Of a stretch of 64,000 nt of DNA, positions 1-7,727 are shown in pieces. A model generated the notes under the pieces. The model saw nothing but the letters and a program-made list of their open reading frames with translations, made no database searches and had not been told where the DNA came from. The position numbers and the translations under genes are program-made. Position 1 is the stretch's first letter; every line of letters starts with the position of its first letter. The DNA is from Clostridia bacterium. GTDB lineage: Bacteria; Bacillota; Clostridia; Oscillospirales; Acutalibacteraceae. The DNA is taken from NCBI GenBank assembly GCA_017623575.1, contig JAGAOS010000003.1, positions 1-64,000 on the forward strand. The letters are read 5' to 3'.

Positions 1-104
1 AAAGGAATAACTATATTGATATCTTCCTGTATAACTCCAAAAACATACCCGTAAACATAACAGTTTTTTAACATTCCGTCAGGTTGCTTTACTAAATCAT
101 ACAG

Positions 105-590
105 TCAAGCACCTTTAGCCTTTTGTCCACTTTTAATTTCGTTAAGAAAATGTTCGCATTCAGTAATTCCTTTGTTTGAGATTGTTGTTATCTTATCATT
201 AAAAAGAGAACCTTTTACAAACTCAAATCTAATACAATTATCAAGGGAGACTTCCGTTTTCAGCAATTCGGACTTTACATACACAGCGGAAAACTCATTG
301 TCGGGAAAATATCTCACTAACACATCTTGACTATTATTAACATAATACATACCTGTTTTTATCTTATCGGTAAGGTGAACAAAGGTCTTTTTCTCTCCCT
401 TTACGTGACCGATGAACTCCCATTCTCCAAAGCACCAAACTCTACCCTCGTTACCGACAAAAATATATTCCGTGCCGTCGGTTGCTACAATGGTTTTATT
501 TTCGGTTTCCGTAAACTTAACATTATTTGAACAAGCAGCTAAAGAAAAGATAATCGCCAAACACATAAAAATAATTGATAACTTTTTCAT
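105..590 (-). CDS. small lipoprotein, function unknown
   Basis: This 161-residue protein starts with a lipoprotein signal peptide: a lysine pair, a hydrophobic stretch, and a lipobox ending LAAC with the lipidated Cys at about residue 20. The mature part is about 140 residues, probably mostly beta-strand and anchored outside the membrane. I recognise no enzymatic motif or family. A GGTGGTGA ribosome-binding site sits 7 bases before the ATG. The gene is visibly more AT-rich than glmS and stands alone between the window edge and the tRNA-Leu. It could be a recently acquired or fast-evolving surface protein. Confidence 0.7.
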   Translation of the reverse strand: MKKLSIIFMCLAIIFSLAACSNNVKFTETENKTIVATDGTEYIFVGNEGRVWCFGEWEFIGHVKGEKKTFVHLTDKIKTGMYYVNNSQDVLVRYFPDNEFSAVYVKSELLKTEVSLDNCIRFEFVKGSLFNDKITTISNKGITECEHFLNEIKSGQKAKGA

Positions 591-642
591 AAAATCACCA
601 CCCTGAGTGTATTATAGCATAAAAGCGGCGAAGGGGCAATAA

Positions 643-748
643 TTATTCATTATTCATCAGCGAAGCGACTTCATTCTTCATTATTCATTCGGAAATCCGT
701 TCTCGTTTAATGAATAATGAATGATGAAAAATGAATAGTGAATAATAC
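643..748. repeat. AT-rich imperfect inverted repeat
   Basis: Runs of ATTATTCATTATTCAT on the left mirror ATGAATAGTGAATAAT on the right, with further internal copies of the ATTCATTATTCA word. The result is a long imperfect palindrome of about 105 bases between the lipoprotein gene and tRNA-Leu. It resembles the small dispersed AT-rich hairpins common in clostridial intergenic DNA. There is no coding potential. Confidence 0.6.
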
Positions 749-753
749 AAACA

Positions 754-786
754 AAAATCCGCCCTCTTTCGAGAACGGATTTTCGT
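754..786 (-). terminator. terminator of tRNA-Leu transcript
   Basis: Read on the minus strand, this is a hairpin with AAATCCG/CGGATTT arms followed by TTTTTG, directly downstream of the tRNA 3' end. It fits an intrinsic terminator. Confidence 0.7.
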
Positions 787-787
787 T

Positions 788-874
788 TGGTGCCGCTGGC
801 CGGACTTGAACCGGCACGATATCGCTACCGAGGGATTTTAAGTCCCTTGTGTCTGCCTATTCCACCACAGCGGC
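788..874 (-). tRNA. tRNA-Leu (anticodon UAA)
   Basis: The 87-base minus-strand sequence folds as a class II tRNA. The seven-base acceptor stem is GCCGCTG/CAGCGGC, followed by discriminator A and an encoded CCA. The anticodon arm is GGGACT-TAA-AATCCC, giving anticodon UAA. A long variable arm (CTCGGTAGCGATATCG region) precedes the T-loop GTTCAAGTC. The long variable arm and the A discriminator are typical of tRNA-Leu. Confidence 0.95.
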
Positions 875-893
875 ATATTTAATTGACCATATT

Positions 894-922
894 ATTTTAT
901 ACTATTTACTCACCATTGTCAA
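894..922 (-). promoter_or_regulatory. promoter of tRNA-Leu
   Basis: On the minus strand a perfect -35 TTGACA (917-922) and a -10 TAAAAT (894-899) are separated by 17 bases. The predicted transcription start is near 887, about 13 bases before the tRNA 5' end. Confidence 0.8.
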
Positions 923-982
923 GAGATTTTTTGTTAATATGTATAAAAAAGTTTTTCTCTGTAAAATATTTCATAATTTAGC

Positions 983-1011
983 TTGTATATTACTATCTTT
1001 TATGATATAAT
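983..1011 (+). promoter_or_regulatory. promoter of glmS
   Basis: -35 TTGTAT (983-988), a 17-base spacer, and -10 TATAAT (1006-1011). The resulting leader of about 66 bases is too short for the roughly 150-base glmS ribozyme, and none of its core sequence is visible. Confidence 0.7.
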
Positions 1012-1083
1012 ACCAATCGTTGTTTCATTTTACAACTTATTTTTCCCAAATTTTGGGCATACTATTTATGTAGGTGATTTTTT

Positions 1084-2910
1084 ATGTGTGGTATTGTAGG
1101 ATTTGTTGGTAACAAAAAAGCCGCTCCCGTTTTATTAGAGGGACTTCAAAGACTTGAATACCGTGGTTATGATTCGGCAGGCATTGCCGTAATTAAAAAC
1201 GGTAGCATTGAAATTAAAAAAACCATAGAGCGCATATCCGCCCTTAAAGAGGCAACCGATAACGGCCAAACCGTTGATGGCGAAATAGGTATAGGTCACA
1301 CCCGTTGGGCTACCCACGGCGCACCCTGTAAACGCAATGCCCACCCCCATATGGGCTTTAAAAGTCGCTTTGCAGTAGTGCACAACGGAATTATTGAAAA
1401 TTATATTGAGCTAAAGGATGAGCTTGTGGCGCTTGGTGTAAATTTTAAAAGCGAAACCGATACCGAGGTTGTAGCTCACCTTATGGAGCTTTACTATGAG
1501 GGTGATGTTTTTAACGCGCTTGCAAAAACCATTTCCCGCTTAAAGGGGTCATATTCACTGGGTATTATTTGCCGCGAACACCCCGAAACACTTTATGCAG
1601 TGCGTCATTTCAGCCCGCTTATTGTAGGTGTTGGTGTGGGTAATAATTACATTGCATCGGATGTAACTGCCCTTGTTTCACACACCAAAAATGTTCTGTA
1701 CCTTGAAGATGGCGAAATTGCCGTTATAACAGCAAATAAAGTGGATTTATTTACGGCTGATGGGGAGAAAAAAGAACGCGAGCCCAGCTTTGTAAGCTGG
1801 AGCATTGATGCCGCCGAAAAGGGTGGCTATGACCACTTTATGATGAAGGAAATAAAAGAGCAGCCTGATGTTATAGCCAAAACCTTTGAGCCCCGAATAA
1901 AGGATGGCAAGGTGTTTTTTGAGGGTCTTAATTTAACCGACGAAAAGCTTAAATCCATAAACAAAATTATAATTACCGCCTGCGGCTCAGCATACCACAC
2001 GGGCGTGGTTGCAAAATATGTTTTTGAGGAGCTGCTCCGAATTCCTACAGAGGTTGATTTGGCATCAGAATTCCGTTACCGCAACCCCATTGTGGATGAA
2101 CACACTCTGGTAATTATAATAAGTCAATCGGGCGAAACTGCCGATACTTTAGCCGCTCTCAGAGAAGCTAAAAACCGCGGAGCTCACATTTTATCCATTG
2201 TAAATGTTGTGGGCAGCTCCATTGCCAAGGCATCTGACGATGTAATATACACCTGGGCGGGTCCTGAAATTGCCGTTGCCACCACTAAAGCCTATTCAGC
2301 CCAGCTTATAGTTTTATATCTTTTTGGATTATATGCCGCCGAAAGACTTGGCAGTGCTTCAAGTGATACCATAACCGCAATTCTAAGCGAAATTAAACAG
2401 TTGCCCGAAAAGGTTAAAAAGCTTTTTGAAATGGAGGAGTCTATTAAAAAAATAGCCAAAAAGCACCATCGTATGGGAAGTGTTTTCTTTATAGGGCGCA
2501 ATATTGATTATGGTGTTGCAATGGAAGGCTCCCTTAAATTAAAAGAGATTTCCTACATTAATTCTGAGGCATACGCGGCAGGTGAGCTTAAACACGGCAC
2601 AATATCACTTATTGAGGAAGGCAGAATGGTTATAGCACTTTCGGCATATGATTCCCTGCAGGATAAAATGATGAGCAATATTAAGGAGGTAAAATCAAGG
2701 GGGGCTTTTGTGCTTGCCACAGCCACCGAGGGCAACAAGGCAATTGAAAAAGAAGCCGACCAGGTTTTATATCTGCCAAAAACACATCCCCTGCTTCTGG
2801 CATCGGTTGAGGTTATACCCCTGCAAATGCTTTCATACTATATTGCGCTTTATAACGGCTGTGATATTGATAAGCCGCGAAATCTTGCAAAATCGGTAAC
2901 GGTTGAATAA
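1084..2910 (+). CDS. glmS: glutamine-fructose-6-phosphate aminotransferase
   Basis: GlmS makes glucosamine-6-phosphate from fructose-6-phosphate and glutamine, the first committed step to UDP-GlcNAc for peptidoglycan. The 608-residue length matches the family. The N-terminal glutaminase domain (about 1-230) starts MCGIVGFVG, with Cys2 as the nucleophile, followed by the HTRWATHG motif. Two SIS sugar-isomerase domains follow (about 285-420 and 460-600), including SQSGETADT near residue 346. The protein ends in the conserved KSVTVE. An AGGTGA site lies 7 bases before the ATG, under its own promoter. No glmS ribozyme is seen, so control here probably differs from the Bacillus model. Confidence 0.97.
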   Translation: MCGIVGFVGNKKAAPVLLEGLQRLEYRGYDSAGIAVIKNGSIEIKKTIERISALKEATDNGQTVDGEIGIGHTRWATHGAPCKRNAHPHMGFKSRFAVVHNGIIENYIELKDELVALGVNFKSETDTEVVAHLMELYYEGDVFNALAKTISRLKGSYSLGIICREHPETLYAVRHFSPLIVGVGVGNNYIASDVTALVSHTKNVLYLEDGEIAVITANKVDLFTADGEKKEREPSFVSWSIDAAEKGGYDHFMMKEIKEQPDVIAKTFEPRIKDGKVFFEGLNLTDEKLKSINKIIITACGSAYHTGVVAKYVFEELLRIPTEVDLASEFRYRNPIVDEHTLVIIISQSGETADTLAALREAKNRGAHILSIVNVVGSSIAKASDDVIYTWAGPEIAVATTKAYSAQLIVLYLFGLYAAERLGSASSDTITAILSEIKQLPEKVKKLFEMEESIKKIAKKHHRMGSVFFIGRNIDYGVAMEGSLKLKEISYINSEAYAAGELKHGTISLIEEGRMVIALSAYDSLQDKMMSNIKEVKSRGAFVLATATEGNKAIEKEADQVLYLPKTHPLLLASVEVIPLQMLSYYIALYNGCDIDKPRNLAKSVTVE

Positions 2911-2927
2911 TTTTAAGAATAATAACG

Positions 2928-2957
2928 CCCCTTTTGGAGAAAATATTTCCAAAGGGG
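2928..2957 (+). promoter_or_regulatory. hairpin overlapping the next gene's ribosome-binding site
   Basis: CCCCTTTTGGA pairs with TCCAAAGGGG with one bulged T, around a loop of about 9 bases. The 3' arm AAAGGGG is also the best Shine-Dalgarno for the ATG at 2967. It could act as the glmS terminator or as a translational gate on the GerA-family gene. Confidence 0.5.
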
Positions 2958-2966
2958 TGCTATTTT

Positions 2967-4367
2967 ATGCTTACAAAATATGATGAGCTTACTTATGCAA
3001 TTGATTCAAAAATAAAGCCCGAGCTCAGCTTTGATGTAATTAAAAGAGAACTTGTTATAGGCGGCAGGTCGGCGGCAATTTATTTTATTGACGGATTTAT
3101 AAAGGATGAAATTTTTGAAAAAATTCTGGAATTTCTTTTTAAAGTTTCTCCCGAGCAATTAAAGGGCATTGAAAATGCCAAGGAATTTTCCGAAAGGCTT
3201 ATGCCTTATGTAGAGGTAGAGGACACCGGCGATGCCGATGCCGCCTGCACTGCTGTTTTATCGGGTGCAACGGTGCTTGTGGTGGATTCGGTAGCCGACT
3301 TTTTAATTGTGGATACGCGGACCTACCCCGTTCGTTCTGTGAGCGAACCCGAAAAGGATAAAACTATGCGCGGCGCCAAGGACGGCTTTGTGGAAACCCT
3401 TATTTTTAACACCGCAATGATTCGCCGCAGGGTGCGGGACTACAATCTGAGAATGGAATATTACCAAATAGGCGAAGCGTCAAAGGTGGATGTTGCAATC
3501 TGCTTTTTAGATGGCAAGGGAGATAAAAAATCCATTGAAATTTTGCGAAAACGCCTTAAATCGGTAAACATTAAGGGTATTTCTATGACTCAGCAGGCCT
3601 TAGCCGAGGTTATATCCCCCACATTCTTTTTTAATCCATTCCCAAAAATCAAATACACCGAGCGCCCCGACTATGCCAGCGCCTGCCTTTTAGAGGGCAG
3701 AGTGCTTTTAATAATGGATAACTCCCCCACCGTTATGGTTTTTCCAACATCCTTTGCCGATTTTACCAAAGAGGCAAACGACTACTATTTTCCACCTCTT
3801 ACCGCAAGCTATATACGAATAACAAGGCAGCTTATTTCAATTATTACGGTGCTGTTGACCCCCGTTTTTTTATTGCTGATAAACAATCCCGCCTACATTC
3901 CAAGCTGGCTATCCTTTATAAAGCTGGATCAAACGCCGGTAATACCAATATTTATTCAGCTTTTAATATTGGAATTTGTTATTGACGGACTTAGAATTGC
4001 ATCACTTAACACGCCCGATAATCTCTCTAGCTCAATGAGTATTATAGGTGGACTTCTGCTTTCGGAATTTGCCATAAATGCAGGCTGGTTTGAGGCTGAA
4101 TGTATACTATATATGGCATTTGTGGCAATTGCGGGATTTTCACAGCCCAGCTTTGAAATGGGCTATGCGCAAAAATTTATTCGCATAATGCTGCTTTTTG
4201 CCACCGAGTTTTTGGGTATATGGGGTCTGGCAGGGGGACTTATTATAACCCTTGTTACAATGGCAATTACCAAAACTTTAACAGGCAGAAACTATTTTTA
4301 CCCTGTAATACCCTTTAATTTAAGAGATTTTTTAAAGCTGTTCATCCGCCCCGGTATAAAGGAATAG
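2967..4367 (+). CDS. GerA/SpoVAF-family spore germination protein
   Basis: This is a membrane protein of the GerA A-subunit family. Members form part of nutrient germinant receptors, or as SpoVAF assist release of dipicolinate during germination. The N-terminal half (about 1-280) is soluble and contains the family segment around VVDTRTYPVRSVSEPEKD and the GFVETLIFN block. The C-terminal half has four to five membrane segments, including ITVLLTPVFLLLI and GIWGLAGGLIITLV. I place the start at the ATG at 2967, preceded by AAAGGGGTG, rather than an in-frame ATG 33 bases upstream that lies inside a hairpin. No B- or C-subunit gene is adjacent. A lone A subunit favours a SpoVAF-like role, but that is an inference. 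Confidence 0.82.
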   Translation: MLTKYDELTYAIDSKIKPELSFDVIKRELVIGGRSAAIYFIDGFIKDEIFEKILEFLFKVSPEQLKGIENAKEFSERLMPYVEVEDTGDADAACTAVLSGATVLVVDSVADFLIVDTRTYPVRSVSEPEKDKTMRGAKDGFVETLIFNTAMIRRRVRDYNLRMEYYQIGEASKVDVAICFLDGKGDKKSIEILRKRLKSVNIKGISMTQQALAEVISPTFFFNPFPKIKYTERPDYASACLLEGRVLLIMDNSPTVMVFPTSFADFTKEANDYYFPPLTASYIRITRQLISIITVLLTPVFLLLINNPAYIPSWLSFIKLDQTPVIPIFIQLLILEFVIDGLRIASLNTPDNLSSSMSIIGGLLLSEFAINAGWFEAECILYMAFVAIAGFSQPSFEMGYAQKFIRIMLLFATEFLGIWGLAGGLIITLVTMAITKTLTGRNYFYPVIPFNLRDFLKLFIRPGIKE

Positions 4368-4407
4368 GAAATATTTAAAAATATTAGGCAAAATTTAATC
4401 TAACATC

Positions 4408-4436
4408 TTGCAATTAACAAAGCAAAGGCTTATAAT
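4408..4436 (+). promoter_or_regulatory. promoter of the F420-ligase-like gene
   Basis: -35 TTGCAA (4408-4413), a 17-base spacer, and -10 TATAAT (4431-4436), about 55 bases before the start codon. Confidence 0.7.
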
Positions 4437-4492
4437 AGTATTATGAATAATTATGCGGCATTAAGTCTGCATTTAAAAAGGAAGATGTTTAA

Positions 4493-5275
4493 ATGAGTAC
4501 ACCTGATATGAGTTCATTCCGTCCTAACCGCGGCAAAAAGCTTATTGTTGATACCGATTTTGGTAGATATGCCCGCTACCCCGTTAAAACCCATGTTGTG
4601 GTTAAGGGTGATGACCTTAAAGAAATTATGGATAAATATGTTATGCCCTATGTACAGGAGGGCGACGGTATTTTCCTGAGTGAAAAAATGGTTGCTATCA
4701 GCCAGGGCAGAGCTTTTCATATTGATGAAATCAAGCCCCGCCCCCTTGCAAAATTTCTTGTAAAATTTGTTACCAAATCCCCCTACGGCATTGGTCTTGG
4801 CAGCCCCTACACAATGGAGCTTGCCCTTCGCGACTGCGGTATTCCCAAAATTCTTTTGGGTTGCATTTGCGCCGCCGTTACCAAGCCCTTTGGAATTAAG
4901 GGTGTATTCTACAATGTTGTTGGCCCCAAGGCTCGTTCCATTGATGGCCCCGGCGAATATGTAATTCCCCCCTACAACAAGTATGCAAAAATGGCGCCTT
5001 TGGAGCCCGATAAGGTTTGTAAGGAGCTTGCAGAACACACCGGCTGCTATGTAGTTATGCTGGATGCCAACGATTTAGGCTTAGAAATTCTTGGTAAATC
5101 TACCGATGATATAACCCTTCAAATGGCTCGTCAGATGTTTGGCGATAATCCCCTTGACCAGTCCGACCAACAGACCCCCATTGCCATCGCCCGCAAGGTG
5201 CCCGATGATATGGAGGAACCCGTTTTTGAGGATGCCGCCCCCACCGAAAAGGCAATGGAATCTGAGGAAGAATAA
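4493..5275 (+). CDS. coenzyme F420-0:L-glutamate ligase-like protein
   Basis: This 260-residue soluble protein resembles the CofE/FbiB gamma-glutamyl ligase fold. Conserved-looking blocks are GDGIFLSEKMVAISQGR near residue 57, SPYTMELALRDCGIP near 104, and GPGEYVIPPYN near 153. Archaeal CofE adds glutamates to coenzyme F420. Clostridia of this kind are not known to make F420, so the substrate here is probably something else. The acidic C-terminal tail of about 30 residues (EEPVFEDAAPTEKAMESEEE) is unlike core CofE. The gene is monocistronic with its own promoter, an AGGAAG ribosome-binding site and a strong terminator. Confidence 0.72.
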   Translation: MSTPDMSSFRPNRGKKLIVDTDFGRYARYPVKTHVVVKGDDLKEIMDKYVMPYVQEGDGIFLSEKMVAISQGRAFHIDEIKPRPLAKFLVKFVTKSPYGIGLGSPYTMELALRDCGIPKILLGCICAAVTKPFGIKGVFYNVVGPKARSIDGPGEYVIPPYNKYAKMAPLEPDKVCKELAEHTGCYVVMLDANDLGLEILGKSTDDITLQMARQMFGDNPLDQSDQQTPIAIARKVPDDMEEPVFEDAAPTEKAMESEEE

Positions 5276-5296
5276 TTGATTAATATTTAAAATTTT

Positions 5297-5341
5297 AAAA
5301 TCCGACATTGTTCAAAATTACAGAACAATGTCGGATTTTTA
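5297..5341 (+). terminator. intrinsic terminator after the CofE-like gene
   Basis: AATCCGACATTGTTC pairs with GAACAATGTCGGATT, followed by a run of T. The stem is nearly symmetrical and could also serve the convergent pepD transcript. Confidence 0.85.
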
Positions 5342-5387
5342 TTTAGAATATAGAGATAAATTAATGTTTATCGCTCAGCCTTTTATT

Positions 5388-6821
5388 TTAACCGTTTTTA
5401 AAATTACTTAAAACCCTGCAAAGGTAATTATAGGTACGCTCTACCGAGGGTATGGAAAGTCTTTCGTTCGGGGTATGGATTTCTTCCATATCGGGACCAA
5501 AGGAAACGGCATCTAAACCGGGTAGCTTGTCACTTAAAAGACCACATTCAAGCCCTGCGTGTATAGCCTCCACAACAGGCTCCCTGCCGTACATTTCTTT
5601 AAATTCACTTACCATAACATCACGCAAGGGTGAATTTTTGCGGTACTCCCAAGCGGGATAATCCCCCGAATGTTCAATGCTGCCGCCGATTTGTTCTGTA
5701 AGGGAATCCAGATTATTTAAAAGTGCGGTTTTTTCATCATTTACCGAACTGCGAACCGAAATTGTAAGGTAAATCTCATCCTCTTTGGTTTTTAAAACAC
5801 CAAGATTAAGTGAGGTCTGCACTAGGCCCTTAATATCCTCACTCATTTTTACAACGCCGTTTGGCACTAATGATAAAAATTCACAAATAACCGCCGTACC
5901 ATCTGCATCAATGGCTTTGAAATCGCCCTTGATTTTTAAAACAGTTATTTTAAGGCAGGGTTCTTCAGCGGTGCGGTGAGTTTCTTCAAAATCGGCTGCA
6001 AAAGCCTTTAATTTTTCAAAATTGGCATTGGTTGCAAGTCTGCAAACGGTTCGGGCAGGTATTGCGTTATCCTTATTACCACCATCAATTGCAATTATAT
6101 TAAAGCTATCTGTAAGCTCGTTTAAAAGCCTACCCATAAGCAGGTTTGAATTGTGTCTGCCCTTATGAATTTCAACGCCCGAATGACCGCCCTTAAGCCC
6201 TTCAATTACTATTTCATAGCAAGGGGAACTCACAGGAATTTTTTGGGTTGGAATACGAATTTCACTTCTTGCTCCACCCGCACAGCTGACCGTTAAAACT
6301 CCCTCATTTTCAGAATCAATATTAATCATTGTGCGCCCCGAAAGCATACTGCCGTCAAGGGTGGCGGCACCAAACATACCTGTTTCCTCATCGGTGGTAA
6401 AAAGCGCTTCAATTGGGGGATGCTTTAGGGTATTATCCTCTAAAACAGCAAGAATCATTGCAACGCCTATGCCATCATCACCGCCCAAAGTTGTGCCCTT
6501 TGCCGTTATATAATCGCCGTCAACCGTAAGGGGGATCCCATCGGTTAAAAAATCTATTTTACAATCGGGAGTTTTTTCACAAACCATATCCAAATGAGCC
6601 TGCAGAATAACAGCGGGATGACCCTCATACCCACTGCTTGCCGCCTTTTTAATAATAACATTGTTCATATCATCCCGCACGGCTTCAAGCCCCATTTTTC
6701 TTGCGGCATCAATACAATATTCACTTATTTTTTTGGTATCTCCCGAGCCATGAGGTATGGCACAGATATCTTCAAAAAATCTCATTACATTTTCAGGTTT
6801 AATGTTTTCTAAAATTCTCAT
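5388..6821 (-). CDS. pepD: aminoacyl-histidine dipeptidase (M20C)
   Basis: PepD is a cytosolic zinc dipeptidase of family M20C that hydrolyses Xaa-His and other dipeptides for amino-acid recovery. The 477-residue length is normal. Metal and catalytic motifs are visible in order: QAHLDMVCE near residue 73 (zinc His plus catalytic Asp), GTTLGGDDGIGVA near 113 (bridging Asp), TTDEETGMFGA near 141 (general base and metal Glu), and INIDSENEG near 167. A C-terminal HAGLECG block (about 417) and IHTPNE (about 450) complete the site. The gene is monocistronic, convergent with the CofE-like gene and divergent from the hemolysin III gene. Confidence 0.93.
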   Translation of the reverse strand: MRILENIKPENVMRFFEDICAIPHGSGDTKKISEYCIDAARKMGLEAVRDDMNNVIIKKAASSGYEGHPAVILQAHLDMVCEKTPDCKIDFLTDGIPLTVDGDYITAKGTTLGGDDGIGVAMILAVLEDNTLKHPPIEALFTTDEETGMFGAATLDGSMLSGRTMINIDSENEGVLTVSCAGGARSEIRIPTQKIPVSSPCYEIVIEGLKGGHSGVEIHKGRHNSNLLMGRLLNELTDSFNIIAIDGGNKDNAIPARTVCRLATNANFEKLKAFAADFEETHRTAEEPCLKITVLKIKGDFKAIDADGTAVICEFLSLVPNGVVKMSEDIKGLVQTSLNLGVLKTKEDEIYLTISVRSSVNDEKTALLNNLDSLTEQIGGSIEHSGDYPAWEYRKNSPLRDVMVSEFKEMYGREPVVEAIHAGLECGLLSDKLPGLDAVSFGPDMEEIHTPNERLSIPSVERTYNYLCRVLSNFKNG

Positions 6822-6905
6822 AACAATCTCCTAAGTGTTAATAGATTTATTTTACCATAAATTTATGTCTTTAACAAGATAAGATAAAAATTTTCTTGTT
6901 ATCAC

Positions 6906-6934
6906 TTGACAAAATACGCAAAATGATGTAATAT
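6906..6934 (+). promoter_or_regulatory. promoter of the hemolysin III gene
   Basis: -35 TTGACA (6906-6911), a 17-base spacer, and -10 TAATAT (6929-6934), about 45 bases before the start codon. Confidence 0.7.
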
Positions 6935-6979
6935 AGTTTTGAAAACTAGATAATCTTTTTTTAAAAACGGAGGCTCGTT

Positions 6980-7636
6980 ATGAAAAGCGAAAAGCATTTA
7001 AGATTACAATCCCTTGGGGAAGAAATATCCAATTCCGTTTCACACGGTCTGGGCGCCCTGCTTGGAATAATTGGTACTGTTATTATGGTTGTCAAAGGGG
7101 TGGAAATGAACAGCGTCGCGGCGGTTGTGCTTGGCGTTTTTTACGGCGGGTCGCTTACCGTTTTGTACACTGTTTCGTGCCTCTATCACTCCCTTAAACA
7201 AAATCGTGCAAAAAAGGTTTTCAGAATTCTTGACCACTGCTCCATATTTCTGCTTATAAGCGGAACATATGCCCCAATTTCCGTATTGCTGATCGGCGGA
7301 AAAATCGGCTACTCACTTATAACCGTTAATGTTGCCTGCGCCATTATTGGCATTGTGCTTAACGCGGTAGATATGATACGATGGGAAAAGCTTTCATTAC
7401 TGCTTTATGTTATAATGGGTTGGATGTGCCTATTCACCATAAAGCCATTAATAGAATCCACCCCGCAGGATATTTTATGGCTGCTTATAAGCGGCGGAGT
7501 TGCCTATACCGCAGGAATTATTTTTTATAAAATGGATAGCAAAAAATATATGCATTTTATATGGCATATATTTGTTCTGGCGGGCAGTGTTCTGCACTTT
7601 TTCTTTGTTTATAAGGGTTGCTATCAAATATTATAA
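6980..7636 (+). CDS. hemolysin III / PAQR-family membrane protein
   Basis: This 218-residue protein has seven predicted membrane segments of the hemolysin III (YqfA, PAQR-related) family. Hallmarks are NSVSHGLGALLG near the N-terminus, CLYHSL near residue 72, RILDHCSIFLLISGTYAPI near 85, and the C-terminal WHIFVLAGSVLHFFFV. The conserved His and Asp residues in these blocks form the family's putative metal or hydrolase site. The physiological role in Firmicutes is not settled and haemolysis should not be assumed. It has its own promoter and a GGAGG ribosome-binding site. Confidence 0.9.
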   Translation: MKSEKHLRLQSLGEEISNSVSHGLGALLGIIGTVIMVVKGVEMNSVAAVVLGVFYGGSLTVLYTVSCLYHSLKQNRAKKVFRILDHCSIFLLISGTYAPISVLLIGGKIGYSLITVNVACAIIGIVLNAVDMIRWEKLSLLLYVIMGWMCLFTIKPLIESTPQDILWLLISGGVAYTAGIIFYKMDSKKYMHFIWHIFVLAGSVLHFFFVYKGCYQIL

Positions 7637-7671
7637 AAACTAAAATAAAAGTTTTTGTTTCATAGCATTAT

Positions 7672-7727
7672 CCCCTTTTAAAATAACATATTATTTAAGG
7701 ATGTTATTTTAAAAGGGGAGTTTTTTT
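7672..7727 (+). promoter_or_regulatory. 18-bp perfect hairpin plus T-run abutting the symporter start
   Basis: The arms at 7672-7689 and 7701-7718 are perfectly complementary over 18 bases around an 11-base loop. They are followed by AG and seven T, and the ATG comes immediately at 7728. The 3' arm ends in AAAAGGGG, which is also the Shine-Dalgarno. The element therefore has the form of an intrinsic terminator whose stem sequesters the ribosome-binding site. Confidence 0.8.

Noticed and set aside
788..874. tRNA-Leu as phage attachment site
   Set aside because: The phage genes begin 25 kb away, no integrase is present, and no duplicate of the tRNA 3' end was noticed near either module.
1012..1083. 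glmS ribozyme upstream of glmS
   Set aside because: The leader after the predicted transcription start is only about 66 bases, and none of the ribozyme core is visible.
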